From Oceanospirillaceae bacterium UBA2001 (GTDB taxonomy: Bacteria > Pseudomonadota > Gammaproteobacteria > Pseudomonadales > Balneatricaceae), in assembly GCA_002335115.1 (NCBI GenBank), contig DDCR01000024.1, positions 1-28,070 on the forward strand: 28,070 bases of DNA, read 5' to 3'. Below, piece by piece: positions 1-8,500 of this stretch; position 1 is the first letter of the stretch, and each line of letters opens with the position of its first letter. The notes below the pieces were generated by a model. It was not told the origin of the DNA, searched no databases, and saw only the letters and a program-made list of their open reading frames with translations. The translations under genes were made by a program, and so were the position numbers.

Positions 1-867
1 GTCGTACTTCATTTCGTCCATTGCAGCACCTGGCTTAATGCTAATACCGCCTGAATCAAAGGTAATTCCTTTACCTACTAGGACATGGGGTTGGGCCCCT
101 TTTTCGCCACCTTGGTAATTGATGATGATAAGTTTAGAGGGTTCAGCACTGCCCTTACCGACGGACAGAAGAGAATGCATGCCTAGGGCTTCCATTTCTG
201 CCTCTTCGAGTACTTGAGTTGTGACTTTATCAGAACCAGCAGCCAACTTGTGGCCCTGTTCAGCTAGATAACTTGGAGTGCAGATATTACCAGGAAGATT
301 GCCCAAATCACGACATAGATCCATTGCCTGAGCAGTGGCTACTGATTGATCTAGTTGAGCTTGAGAACTTGTGTCAGCTAACAAGATCATATTGGTACTG
401 GGTGGGACGTCTTTAGGTGTTGTTTTAAACTGATCAAACCGATAACATGCTTGCACTATGGCCTCTACCGTGAGGCGGACCTTACTATTTAGGTCTAGAT
501 TTTTTGTTGGTATTGTGGTCAATTGGTTGAGCACAGAAGGACCAGGGTTCGAGCTAATTTGTGACCATGCAGATTGAACTAATTGACAGTATTTGCGCCC
601 ACTGAGTTGATCGGCAACACCGGTGCCGATGACTAAAATACGGTCTGGACCTGAGCCAGCGTTAAGGAACAATTGACTACTCTTAAATTTACCAGATAAG
701 TCACCGCTGGCAATAGCATGGGTGATGGCACCATTGAGTAATTCGTCAGCAGCCTTAAGGCAAGGGGTTGTCAGATCATCATGACCTTCTGCTGCCTTGG
801 CTAAGGGTAAAATCACACTCGACCCAGCACTAAGTTCAGTCGCATTCTGTTGTAAAGAAAAATTCAT
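1..867 (-). CDS. pepA: Leucyl aminopeptidase PepA, 5' part (cut by window edge)
   Basis: This is the first 289 codons of a cytosolic M17-family leucyl aminopeptidase, a di-metal enzyme that removes N-terminal residues from peptides; in E. coli PepA also binds DNA. The non-catalytic N-terminal domain is present, and the reading frame leaves the window just inside the catalytic domain. The last visible stretch contains VGKGITFDSGG and MDEMKYD. Its Lys266 and Asp271 match the metal-binding Lys270 and Asp275 of E. coli PepA with a constant four-residue offset. The ATG at 867 follows GGAGACACC, a good ribosome binding site. It diverges from lptF across 196 bp, a common arrangement in gammaproteobacteria. 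The 3' end is missing only because of the window boundary. Confidence 0.95.
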   Translation of the reverse strand, partial: MNFSLQQNATELSAGSSVILPLAKAAEGHDDLTTPCLKAADELLNGAITHAIASGDLSGKFKSSQLFLNAGSGPDRILVIGTGVADQLSGRKYCQLVQSAWSQISSNPGPSVLNQLTTIPTKNLDLNSKVRLTVEAIVQACYRFDQFKTTPKDVPPSTNMILLADTSSQAQLDQSVATAQAMDLCRDLGNLPGNICTPSYLAEQGHKLAAGSDKVTTQVLEEAEMEALGMHSLLSVGKGSAEPSKLIIINYQGGEKGAQPHVLVGKGITFDSGGISIKPGAAMDEMKYD

Positions 868-1063
868 GGTGTCTCCAAGACAATTTAACAAGTCAGTGCC
901 CCTGTATAACTCAAGGCATGATCAAATTTTACGCCAAAACGATTGATGTCTCTAGGAAAGTTTGGGGATAATGTGGCTTAAATCTTTGTTTTGCAAAAAA
1001 TCTGATACACTGATGCCCATCGTTAACCTTAGGTAGCTATTACCCTGTGAAGAAGCCAGTCAT

Positions 1064-2167
1064 TTGTCCTTAATTACCCGTTATATCAACAAAGAAGTGC
1101 TAATCAGTGCGTTGGCTGTGAGCATGGTGTTGCTGCTTATTATATCCAGTAGCCGCTTTGCTTATTATCTCAGTAAAGCGGTGACTGGCGAACTCGATGC
1201 TCAAGCGGTATTAATTATTATCGCTAACTTGTTGCCTGCATACTTAAGTACATTATTGCCCTTAGGTGGCTTTTTAGGGGTGCTACTGACCCTGGGTAAG
1301 TTGAGTGTCGACAACGAATTGACGGTGATGTTTGCCAACGGTGTGAGCCAGTGGCAACTCGTGCAAATGGTGCTTGTACCGTTATCTATATTAGCTGTGC
1401 TGGTTGCGACTTTGAGCCTTTGGCTAGCACCAGAGACTTCTCGTAACGTGGAAGAAATTCTGTATCAACAATCTCATACCACGGAGTTTGACAGCATTGT
1501 GGCAGGTCGTTTTCAGGGTAATATTGAGCGACAAGTTATTTATGCTGAAACGATGAGTGATGACCGTCAGCAACTCCTCAACGTCTTTGTTTTTAATCGT
1601 CCCACAGCAACGGCATCACCTGCGTTAATCAAGGCCACTTCAGCTCGACAAATATTTGATGAAACCTATCAAGAGCGGTACTTGTTGCTTAAGCAAGGCT
1701 CAAGAACAAATGGTGAACCAGGACAGTTAGACTATACCGTCACCCAGTTTGAAGAACTGGCTGTGCGTTTGTATAACGAAGAATTAGAAATTAACATCAC
1801 CCGAGGATTTACCTTGCCTACGCTGATGCTTATTGGTTCAGAAAACGCCGATCACAGGGCTCAGCTTTACTGGCGTATTTCCTTACCTTTGATGACGATT
1901 ATCGTGAGCTTTATCGCCATTGCATTAGGCCAAGTTAATCCTCGCAAAGGACGTTTTGTTAGACTGCTGCCGGGCATTTTACTGTATTTAGTTTATCTAT
2001 CTGCGTTAACAAGTTTGCGTGACGAAATGACTAAAGCAATCGCTAATGCGGACCTAAAAATATGGCTACTGCATGGCTTTTTTCTTTTATTGGGTTTGAT
2101 TTTATTATTTGCACCACATTGGTTTAGGCAATGGTCTAAAAGAGGTAGTATTAATGCGCCTGCTTGA
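1064..2167 (+). CDS. lptF: LPS export permease LptF
   Basis: Inner-membrane permease subunit of the LptB2FG ABC transporter, which extracts lipopolysaccharide from the inner membrane and passes it to LptC/LptA. The 367-residue product has the LptF/LptG (YjgP/YjgQ) layout: N-terminal membrane helices, a long periplasmic beta-jellyroll region (about 120-260), then C-terminal helices. The stretch LPLGGFLGVLLTLGKL, followed by NELTVM, is typical of LptF. Translation appears to start at TTG 1064: the frame has no suitable upstream ATG, GAAGAAG lies about 9 nt before it, and the resulting N terminus (MSLITRYI) aligns with the family start. The stop lies 14 nt inside lptG, which implies coupled translation. 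Confidence 0.94.
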   Translation: MSLITRYINKEVLISALAVSMVLLLIISSSRFAYYLSKAVTGELDAQAVLIIIANLLPAYLSTLLPLGGFLGVLLTLGKLSVDNELTVMFANGVSQWQLVQMVLVPLSILAVLVATLSLWLAPETSRNVEEILYQQSHTTEFDSIVAGRFQGNIERQVIYAETMSDDRQQLLNVFVFNRPTATASPALIKATSARQIFDETYQERYLLLKQGSRTNGEPGQLDYTVTQFEELAVRLYNEELEINITRGFTLPTLMLIGSENADHRAQLYWRISLPLMTIIVSFIAIALGQVNPRKGRFVRLLPGILLYLVYLSALTSLRDEMTKAIANADLKIWLLHGFFLLLGLILLFAPHWFRQWSKRGSINAPA

Positions 2168-3200
2168 TCTGCATATTGCCCGCCACATCTGGGCTTCTGT
2201 CGCCATCGTTCTGCTAGTTATTCTTGGCTTAGATCTCATGACTGCTTTGGGCAGTGAACTAGATGCATTAGAGAATGGCGCCAGCTTTAAGCAAGTATTA
2301 ACGTATATTATATTAACTGTGCCTCGAAGGATTTATGAATTCATGCCACTAACGGTGTTAGTGGGGTGTTTGGTCGGGCTAGGAGCATTAGCTAACAACA
2401 GCGAACTGACGGTAATGCGAGCTTCTGGTATTTCTGTTTGGCGCATTGTTTGGTCTGTGACTAAAGCAGTGTCTATGTTTATTGTGGCAGCGGCTTTATT
2501 GGGTGAACTGGTGGCTCCAGTCAGTCAGAGAATGGCTGAAATTGAGCAATCACAGTACAAAGGCGTGGCCTCAACCAATGGGTTTTGGTTGCGAGAAAAT
2601 AATGATTATATTTTCGTTCAATCTGTGCGCTCTGATGGGGTCTTGCAAGGTGTTGCAAAGCACCGTTTCAAAAATCATAATTGGCAACAAACTGTGGTTG
2701 CAGAGAAAGGTATATTTGCTAATCAGCAGTGGACTTTACATGACTTACAAGAAGTATCTGTTGAAGGACAGAATGTGCTTCAAAAAGGTCAGTCCACTGC
2801 ACCTTGGTCAGTCTCTTTAAAACCTCACCTGCTGTCCATCTTAAGCATGGACCCACAGCACTTAGCAATTGGTGATTTAGTGGAATACAGCCAATATTTA
2901 GATCAAAGTGGGTTAGAAGCAGCACCTTATGAATTAGCTTATTGGAAAAAATCCTTGCAACCTTTGGGTACTTTATCCCTAGTTTTTGTGGCTATCTCCT
3001 TCGTCTTTGGCTCTACTCGAACCGTGACCCTAGGTCAAAGAGTGTTAGTGGGCGTATTGGTTGGTTTAGCGTTTAACTACGCTCAAGCCGTTTTAGGACC
3101 CGCCAGCAGTGTTTTTGGGTTTACTCCCTTGCTCGCCTACTTGTTACCTATTTTAGTGTGTTTTATTAGCGGCTTATGGCTGCTTCGTAAAGCGGGCTAA
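2154..3200 (+). CDS. lptG: LPS export permease LptG
   Basis: Second permease subunit of the LptB2FG lipopolysaccharide exporter, partner of the preceding LptF. The 348-residue protein begins MRLLDLHIARHI, has N-terminal membrane helices, an LTVLVGCLVGLGALANNSELTVMRASG segment typical of LptG given here only as a landmark near residues 60-90, a periplasmic middle domain, and C-terminal helices. The ATG at 2154 is preferred over the upstream in-frame start at 2109 because AGAGG lies 8-13 nt before it and the N terminus then matches LptG proteins. The gene overlaps the end of lptF by 14 nt. Its stop codon overlaps the stop of the convergent RDD gene by 4 nt, so there is no room for a separate terminator. 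LptB is not in this window. Confidence 0.94.
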   Translation: MRLLDLHIARHIWASVAIVLLVILGLDLMTALGSELDALENGASFKQVLTYIILTVPRRIYEFMPLTVLVGCLVGLGALANNSELTVMRASGISVWRIVWSVTKAVSMFIVAAALLGELVAPVSQRMAEIEQSQYKGVASTNGFWLRENNDYIFVQSVRSDGVLQGVAKHRFKNHNWQQTVVAEKGIFANQQWTLHDLQEVSVEGQNVLQKGQSTAPWSVSLKPHLLSILSMDPQHLAIGDLVEYSQYLDQSGLEAAPYELAYWKKSLQPLGTLSLVFVAISFVFGSTRTVTLGQRVLVGVLVGLAFNYAQAVLGPASSVFGFTPLLAYLLPILVCFISGLWLLRKAG

Positions 3201-3640
3201 ACTTCATTTTTAGGCAGTTGAACAATGCGGCTGTTAGACCAGTGATCGTGCCAGCTTAATTTGTTGTTATCGAACATGATCCACCAATAGCCCATGCCAA
3301 GAGCAGCGGCGGAAAATATAGCAGCCATAAAACGTAATAGCGCTTGTTTAGCACTCAGAGGCTGGCCTTGATCTGATTCTACCCTCAAGCGCCAAGCGAT
3401 CATACCGAGCGTCTGCCCAGATTGGGTCCAAAATAAAGCAAAAAACAAGAAAGTCACAAGAAACACAGTGCTCTCATAGATTGGACCAGTGACGGCTTCT
3501 CCATCATTAAAGAAAAGAAATACATAGCTTATCGTCATCCAGACAGCGATGACTAGCAAACTATCATACATCATGGCCAGCAAGCGCTTTACTAAGCTAG
3601 CATTAGGATGGTTATGGGAGGTAAAGCGTCTGTTACTCAT
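3197..3640 (-). CDS. RDD-family membrane protein
   Basis: A 147-residue integral membrane protein of the RDD family. The N-terminal part has the family's Arg/Asp pattern in the first helix (VKRLLAMMYDSLLV). Two or three further hydrophobic helices follow, with the conserved middle stretch SGQTLGMIAWRLRV and a C-terminal WHDHWSNSRIV, the usual RDD ending (most members read HDxxxxTxVV). RDD proteins are small polytopic membrane proteins; some have been linked to ion or proton exchange, but this one's role cannot be read from sequence. RDD genes often sit next to lptFG in this group. The start at 3640 has no clear Shine-Dalgarno sequence. The stop overlaps that of lptG on the other strand. Confidence 0.85.
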   Translation of the reverse strand: MSNRRFTSHNHPNASLVKRLLAMMYDSLLVIAVWMTISYVFLFFNDGEAVTGPIYESTVFLVTFLFFALFWTQSGQTLGMIAWRLRVESDQGQPLSAKQALLRFMAAIFSAAALGMGYWWIMFDNNKLSWHDHWSNSRIVQLPKNEV

Positions 3641-3938
3641 AAACTTGAAACCCGAAGGGTGTTAAAAATTAAATTAAATTACTCAACCATGGTTTAAATC
3701 GTTGAGTCAAAAGCACTTATTATGATAGCACAAGTAAAGGTTACTGCGAGTTCAAGTGAGTTGATCAAAAGTATTATTTGAGTTTAAGTATGCGGCTTTG
3801 CAAGTTGATCTTGTCTGATCTCATACTGGAACAAGAATTGACTGGTTTTCAGCCTGAAATTGAGGCACTTTACTTTAATCTCAGCTCAGAGTTACCCCTA
3901 TGGGCAACTAAAAACTTAGCCATAATGATGGAAAATAC

Positions 3939-4514
3939 ATGCAAGAAAATAATAAAAAGCGCTGTGGCTGGCCGACAAAAGATGCACTATATCTCGCCTA
4001 TCACGATCAAGAATGGGGTCATGCTGTGCATGATGATACGCGATTATTTGAACAGTTGGTGTTAGAAGGCGCCCAAGCTGGACTGTCTTGGCTCACCATA
4101 CTTAAACGGCGGCACCACTATAAGCGAGTCTTCTGTCAATATGACATGAACAAGTTGGCTGCATTTACTGAGGCTGATATTACCACTGCCTTGTTAGACA
4201 AGGGCATCATTAGGAACCGTTTGAAAGTCCTAAGCGTCGTCAACAATGCTGCAAAGTTTATTGCGGTACAAGAAGCATTTGGCAGCTTTGACGCTTATAT
4301 TTGGGATTTCGTTGGAGGCGTTAAAATAGTTAATCACTATAGCAAAGACGCTGATGTGCCAGCCCAAACCGAGCTTTCTAAGCGGATTGCCAAAGATTTA
4401 AAGCGACGCGGGTTTAAGTTTGTTGGACCGATTGGCATGTATGCTTACATGCAAGCTATTGGCATGGTTAATGACCACTTAATCCATTGTTTTTGTCATT
4501 CAGAGTGCAGCTAG
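3939..4514 (+). CDS. tag: DNA-3-methyladenine glycosylase I (Tag)
   Basis: Base-excision repair enzyme that removes 3-methyladenine from alkylated DNA. The 191-residue protein shows the Tag signatures RCGWP, AYHDQEWG, LEGAQAGLSWLTILKRR and KRRGFKFVGP. The four zinc ligands of E. coli Tag (Cys4, His17, His175, Cys179) are matched by Cys9, His22, His180 and Cys184, all shifted by five residues, so the zinc snap is intact. ATG 3939 follows GGAA at a 5-nt spacing. The TAG stop is embedded in the ribosome binding site (AGGA) of the next gene, which suggests co-transcription with the downstream hydrolase. The 298 bp before it hold no convincing gene or promoter; an overlapping frame from 3778 is treated as noise. 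Confidence 0.95.
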   Translation: MQENNKKRCGWPTKDALYLAYHDQEWGHAVHDDTRLFEQLVLEGAQAGLSWLTILKRRHHYKRVFCQYDMNKLAAFTEADITTALLDKGIIRNRLKVLSVVNNAAKFIAVQEAFGSFDAYIWDFVGGVKIVNHYSKDADVPAQTELSKRIAKDLKRRGFKFVGPIGMYAYMQAIGMVNDHLIHCFCHSECS

Positions 4515-4522
4515 GACTCACT

Positions 4523-5416
4523 ATGGTACGCATATTTGGTTGGGTCTTGGGACTAATACTCTTAATCTTGGGAAGTATATTTTTGTGGGTGACATACCAA
4601 CAAGCGGAACATTTAGTGCATCACCCTTTGCCTTCTCGAAGCCTTTTCAAATCTGCACCACAAGATTTCGATTTGCAAGTCATAGAAGTCGAGTTAATTA
4701 ATTCGGACAAGCAAAAGCTGCATGGTTATTTTTCAGGCAGCCGCAATGGCGCCTTCGTAATGTTACAACATGGCTTCAAAAATAACCGAAGTGAGATGTT
4801 CGAGGAAGCGAAAATATTGCAGGATGCAGGCTATGGTATCTTGATCACGAGCATACGTGCTCATGATTTTAATGATGGGGATAAAATCACTTTTGGTATC
4901 AAAGAAATAGACGATTTACACGCTTGGTATCATTATTTAATACATCAAAGAGGTGCTATAAAAAATCGAGTTGGTTTATTGGGTAACTCTTTGGGTGGAT
5001 CCATAGTTATTAACTATGCCGCTTTTAATCAAGACATTGCCGCTGTTGTTGCAGTCAGTGCATTTTCTTCCTTGCAGGATACCATTAATGTTTCAGTGGA
5101 ATATTTCACTGGCCTACCTGCCTTTCCTTTTGCCCCCATGATTTCATTTTGGGCAGAATTGATACTCGGAGTTGATGTTGAACAGGTCAATGCCACCAAG
5201 GGCGCTGCGAGTTTGTGTAATACGCCTTTGTTTATAATGCAAGGTGGTCAAGACATCGTTATTTCGGCGGAGAGTGGCCAATGGCTTTATGATAGTGCTT
5301 GTGGCGAAAGAACCCTTTGGTTTGAAGAAACCCTTGGCCACACTGCCTTTGATACGAAAAGACCCGACGAGTTCAGGCGTCGGATGATTGAGTTCTTTGA
5401 TCAGTCTTTATTGTAA
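4523..5416 (+). CDS. Membrane-anchored alpha/beta hydrolase (YqkD/YfhR-like)
   Basis: Serine hydrolase of the alpha/beta fold, of the peptidase-S9-like type that includes YqkD and YfhR. Residues 4-24 form one N-terminal transmembrane segment, so the catalytic domain is probably held at the inner membrane. The catalytic triad can be read as Ser156 in GNSLGG, Asp244 in GGQD and His273 in LGHTAF; the oxyanion-hole motif QHGFKNN lies near residue 83. The start at ATG 4523 is chosen because AGGA precedes it by 6 nt; a TTG at 4487 inside tag would add 12 residues with no ribosome binding site. It follows tag by 8 nt and converges on the next gene with 8 nt between stops. Substrate unknown. Confidence 0.83.
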   Translation: MVRIFGWVLGLILLILGSIFLWVTYQQAEHLVHHPLPSRSLFKSAPQDFDLQVIEVELINSDKQKLHGYFSGSRNGAFVMLQHGFKNNRSEMFEEAKILQDAGYGILITSIRAHDFNDGDKITFGIKEIDDLHAWYHYLIHQRGAIKNRVGLLGNSLGGSIVINYAAFNQDIAAVVAVSAFSSLQDTINVSVEYFTGLPAFPFAPMISFWAELILGVDVEQVNATKGAASLCNTPLFIMQGGQDIVISAESGQWLYDSACGERTLWFEETLGHTAFDTKRPDEFRRRMIEFFDQSLL

Positions 5417-5424
5417 GGAGGCGC

Positions 5425-6018
5425 TTAAAATTTTGAGCCAATGCTTACGTTAAAGCTAGAGGACGTCGCCTTAGTGCTAGTTTTGGCCAAAGTTGTCACC
5501 TTAGATCTGTAGCCAATATTTAGTATCAAAGCATCCATGAAACCTATATTTAAATCAAATCCAGTTTCTAAATCATCAAATAGGTTAGAGGTGCTAGTGC
5601 CTAGTTTGAGTGCTAAACTCGAGGACTCGCCTACACTGATGTGGTGCATTGCACCCAGCATCATTAAAGTTTCGCTATTAGTCCCTACCTTTGCTCTGTT
5701 GCCACTAAAATAGGTGGATGTATTTTCCCCCAACCGATAACGCACGCCAAGGTCCATGAAGCTAATGGAGTTATCAGCGCTACTGGGCGAGGCACTGCTG
5801 GAACTCAGCATGAAGCCTAATTTTTCACTTAAAGCAATGTCTGCGCTAATTTTCGCTTTTGTTCCACTGAGGGAATAAAGGGTACTATTGACGTAGACTT
5901 TTCCACTATTTTTAGTCAAACCAGCAGTGGCTTGATTACCTGTCGCCATGCTTGTGACAGGTATGGATAACAAAATTGCCGTGGCAGCTACTGTTGCCAC
6001 TGAACTTAATTTTTTCAT
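5425..6018 (-). CDS. Small exported protein, probable outer-membrane beta-barrel
   Basis: A 197-residue protein with a clear Sec signal peptide: KK, a hydrophobic run, then SMA about residue 22-24 as a likely cleavage site. The mature part is rich in Ser, Thr, Gly and Leu with alternating polar and non-polar residues, and it ends in Phe (SIGSKF), the usual terminal residue for outer-membrane barrel proteins. A stretch MDLGVRYRLGENTSTYFSG fits barrel strands. No family could be named. The ATG at 6018 gives AAGGA a 9-nt spacing; an in-frame GTG at 6024 would be only about 3 nt away, so the ATG is preferred. The promoter-like pair at 6064-6092 faces this gene. Confidence 0.7.
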   Translation of the reverse strand: MKKLSSVATVAATAILLSIPVTSMATGNQATAGLTKNSGKVYVNSTLYSLSGTKAKISADIALSEKLGFMLSSSSASPSSADNSISFMDLGVRYRLGENTSTYFSGNRAKVGTNSETLMMLGAMHHISVGESSSLALKLGTSTSNLFDDLETGFDLNIGFMDALILNIGYRSKVTTLAKTSTKATSSSFNVSIGSKF

Positions 6019-6063
6019 CTTCACTTTTCCTTAATTATTCCATTAACCTTTAAAACTAACGTT

Positions 6064-6092
6064 ATTATGACGCCACAATGCTTTTCGTGCAA
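6064..6092 (-). promoter_or_regulatory. Candidate sigma-70 promoter of the barrel-like gene
   Basis: Read on the minus strand, TTGCAC and CATAAT are separated by 17 bp. The -10 hexamer matches the consensus at five of six positions; the -35 matches only three. The -10 lies about 46 bp before the ATG at 6018. Confidence 0.42.
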
Positions 6093-6191
6093 TTCAGCAG
6101 GCTGTATTATTTTGATTCATGTTCAGGTCAAAAGATTCACCCAGAAAGCCGTGAAAGGCTTGTATCATAGTCACATTGTCGAAATTAATTC

Positions 6192-6563
6192 ATGGAAATC
6201 AGCCTTGTGAACTTATCCAATGCTCTAATAACACACCGTGTATCCTGTGCCTCAGTTTACCAAGCTGCATCGGTGGCAGGATTATGTTGCCCTGTATGTG
6301 GTGCCGCCCAAGAAGATGAGCTCCAAGTTTTGCGGCCGTGTAAACACCTCGCCTGTTGTTACGACCAAGAAGCTCAGCAGTTTACCTTTAAGAGTGACGA
6401 CTTTAAGCAACGATTAGCAACAACGAAAATTTCCCTTACGGATGAGTTAAACGCTCAGGTGTTAGCTCAACTAGGTTATGAAGATGAGCTCTTAGCCCTA
6501 GAACTCACCCGTGCAGGTTGCTGGAGTCGCGAATTATTTGCGTTTAACTTTAATGTGAGCTAA
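6192..6563 (+). CDS. Cys-rich hypothetical protein
   Basis: A 123-residue cytosolic-looking protein without a signal peptide or membrane segment; I do not recognise it. The N-terminal half carries seven of its eight cysteines: Cys19, then a CCPVCG cluster near residues 32-37 and CKHLACCYD near residues 50-58. The order CPxC...C..H..CC resembles a small metal-binding knuckle, but ligand assignment is a guess. The C-terminal half is acidic and probably helical, ending in LTRAGCWSRELFAFNFNVS. The ATG at 6192 has no good Shine-Dalgarno sequence. Codon phasing and an uninterrupted frame between two well-supported genes favour a real gene. Confidence 0.6.
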   Translation: MEISLVNLSNALITHRVSCASVYQAASVAGLCCPVCGAAQEDELQVLRPCKHLACCYDQEAQQFTFKSDDFKQRLATTKISLTDELNAQVLAQLGYEDELLALELTRAGCWSRELFAFNFNVS

Positions 6564-6639
6564 TGAACGTTTATTTGCACCTTAGTGAGACATGCTTTCT
6601 AATGGGGAATTATGGTTAGTTCGTTATTAGGTTTCTTTC

Positions 6640-7587
6640 ATGTCAAACACCAAATATCACATCTTACAACTTGATTCCTTGGAGGATGGGGTCACACTCT
6701 ATGTGCACCTGTGGCCCACTAAAAATGCCACAGGCTGGGTGCATATTATGCATGGCATGAGTGAGCATGGGGGGCGCTATGATGGTTTAGCTAAAGTCCT
6801 TAATAGTGAGGGGTTCAATGTCAGTGCTGGCGATCATCGAGGTCATGGGTATACTGGCAAGGGTGTTAATACCTTAGGTCACTTAGCCAACCAAAATGGT
6901 TGGAATAAAGTGGTGGTAGATCAGGCAGAGATCATTACTCATTTGCAACAGCAATGGAGTCAACCACTCACTATCTTAGGACACAGTATGGGGTCTTTTT
7001 TGGCCACTCGAGTGGCCCAAAGATATGCTAAAAAATTAGCTAATCAACTTCAAGGTTTAGTGCTTTCGGGGTCTAACTATAGTCCACCTTGGTTATTTAG
7101 AATAGGCTCTGTAATCGCCTCATTTGAGAGGTGGCGTCGGGGACCATTAGCTCAAAGCCGGCTATTAGACCAGTTATCTTTTGGCAGTTTTAATAACAAC
7201 TTTAAGCCCCTTCGCACACCGAAAGATTGGATCAGTTCAGACTCAGTAGCGGTGGATACTTACATCGCAGACCCCCTAGCGGGTCATGGTATTAGTAATC
7301 AGTTTTGGTATGACTTTCTGCTCGGTCTGGCTGAATTGTCTGAGCCAGAATCTATGTCTAAAATCAATAATAATTTACCCATATACCTTTTTTCAGGTGA
7401 TAAAGACCCTGTTGGAAAACAAGGTAGAGGAGTGATTGCTCTGCAAAAAGCCCTACAACGGGCAGGCTCCAAACAGGTTGATTGTTGCTTATATCCCAAT
7501 GGTCGACATGAGATGCTGAATGAGTTGAATAAGCAGCAGGTGATTAAAGATTTGTTAGTTTGGTTGCAAAAAATTGTAAAAAGGTAA
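6640..7587 (+). CDS. Alpha/beta hydrolase, lysophospholipase/monoglyceride lipase type
   Basis: A 315-residue serine hydrolase of the Hydrolase_4 (serine aminopeptidase S33) group, which holds lysophospholipase L2 (PldB) and monoacylglycerol lipases. Typical landmarks are the oxyanion motif MHGMSEHGGRYD (residues 37-48), GDHRGHG (64-70), and the nucleophile elbow GHSMGS with Ser116. Asp256 (GDKD) and His290 (NGRHEM) complete the triad. There is no signal peptide, so it should act in the cytosol. Likely substrates are lysophospholipids or monoglycerides, by family only. TAGG lies 8-11 nt before the ATG. It follows the Cys-rich gene by 76 nt on the same strand and may share its transcript. Confidence 0.85.
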   Translation: MSNTKYHILQLDSLEDGVTLYVHLWPTKNATGWVHIMHGMSEHGGRYDGLAKVLNSEGFNVSAGDHRGHGYTGKGVNTLGHLANQNGWNKVVVDQAEIITHLQQQWSQPLTILGHSMGSFLATRVAQRYAKKLANQLQGLVLSGSNYSPPWLFRIGSVIASFERWRRGPLAQSRLLDQLSFGSFNNNFKPLRTPKDWISSDSVAVDTYIADPLAGHGISNQFWYDFLLGLAELSEPESMSKINNNLPIYLFSGDKDPVGKQGRGVIALQKALQRAGSKQVDCCLYPNGRHEMLNELNKQQVIKDLLVWLQKIVKR

Positions 7588-7891
7588 AGTTTATTCAATA
7601 GAATGAACGTTACTTAATCAGAAGTTTTGATGAATTTGATGATGGTTATTACCCGAGCATGCACGTTGCAAGTTGTTGTGGTTATTGAGTCTGTTTTAGT
7701 TATTTTATTTTGACTATTTTTGCATCAATCATAAACAAACCCGTTGCTTGCTCGAAAATTCACTAAATTAGGTATTTACGCTATAATTTGTGCCTTGTAT
7801 TAAAGCCTACTAGCATCGTCAAACCGCCCAAGACTAGTGCTAAGTATGGCATCACGTGAATATTTGATATGGCAAACGGTAGAGGAAAAGA
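7588..7891. other. Intergenic region before the LysE-type exporter
   Basis: About 300 bp with no reading frame that looks coding. It contains the promoter at 7759-7787 for the downstream gene. No transcription terminator with a GC stem and T-run was found after the hydrolase. Confidence 0.6.
7759..7787 (+). promoter_or_regulatory. Candidate sigma-70 promoter of the LysE-type gene
   Basis: TTCACT and a perfect TATAAT are separated by 17 bp. The predicted start of transcription would give a leader of about 100 nt before the ATG at 7892. Confidence 0.55.
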
Positions 7892-8500
7892 ATGACACTG
7901 ACGACATGGTTTTCCCTGGTTGCAATTTGCTGCTTAGGGGCAATGTCCCCTGGGCCCAGCTTAGCCGTTGTGCTGAGGCACACGATTAGTAACGGCCGCG
8001 CCCATGGCATAGCGACAGCAGTGAGTCACGCAGCAGGAGTTGCCTTATGGGCGTTGCTTACCGTTTGGGGACTGGCCCTGTTAGTGGTTGAATGGCCTTT
8101 GGTGTATCAGTTATTGACCTATGCGGGGGCGGCCTATTTGATGTGGATGGGCATTAAGGCTTTGCGCTCAAAGGGTGCGGGTCCGATGCATATCGAACCT
8201 TTGATTGCACCTCTTGGCGAAGCAGCTAGAGACGGATTAATGGTGTCTTTATTGAACCCAAAATTAGCCTTTTTCTTTATCGCGTTGTTCTCTCAGTTTG
8301 TTTCTGCCGAGTTAGTTTTAGCGGACAAACTAGTGATGACGGGTACCGCTGCGATCATTGATGCTGGTTGGTATATTATTGTGGCACTGGCCTTGTCGCA
8401 CTCCACGGTACTTGAAAAGTTGCAGTCTAAATCGGCCATTATCGACAAGATCAGTGGAGTCATATTGCTAGGTTTGGCCTTGCGGGTAGTGACTTTATAG
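7892..8500 (+). CDS. LysE/RhtB-family amino-acid exporter
   Basis: A 202-residue inner-membrane protein of the LysE superfamily (RhtB branch), whose members export amino acids such as lysine, threonine or homoserine lactone-related compounds. It shows the hallmark N-terminal sequence MSPGPSLAVVLRH near residues 18-30, about six hydrophobic helices, and the second conserved motif LLNPKLAFFFIALFSQF near residues 120-136. The substrate cannot be inferred. The ATG at 7892 follows AGAGGAAAAG, a strong ribosome binding site. Its TAG stop overlaps the stop of the convergent oxygenase gene by 6 bp. Confidence 0.9.
   Translation: MTLTTWFSLVAICCLGAMSPGPSLAVVLRHTISNGRAHGIATAVSHAAGVALWALLTVWGLALLVVEWPLVYQLLTYAGAAYLMWMGIKALRSKGAGPMHIEPLIAPLGEAARDGLMVSLLNPKLAFFFIALFSQFVSAELVLADKLVMTGTAAIIDAGWYIIVALALSHSTVLEKLQSKSAIIDKISGVILLGLALRVVTL

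Noticed and set aside
2109..2153. Upstream in-frame start for lptG
   Set aside because: It lies in the lptF coding region without a ribosome binding site; the ATG at 2154 has AGAGG at good spacing and a family-like N terminus.
3778..4065. Open frame of 95 codons upstream of and overlapping tag
   Set aside because: It runs through the first 120 bp of the well-supported tag gene in another frame, and has no ribosome binding site or recognisable domain.
6146..6162. Small AAGCC/GGCTT hairpin before the Cys-rich gene
   Set aside because: Only five base pairs with no T-run; such stems are frequent by chance.
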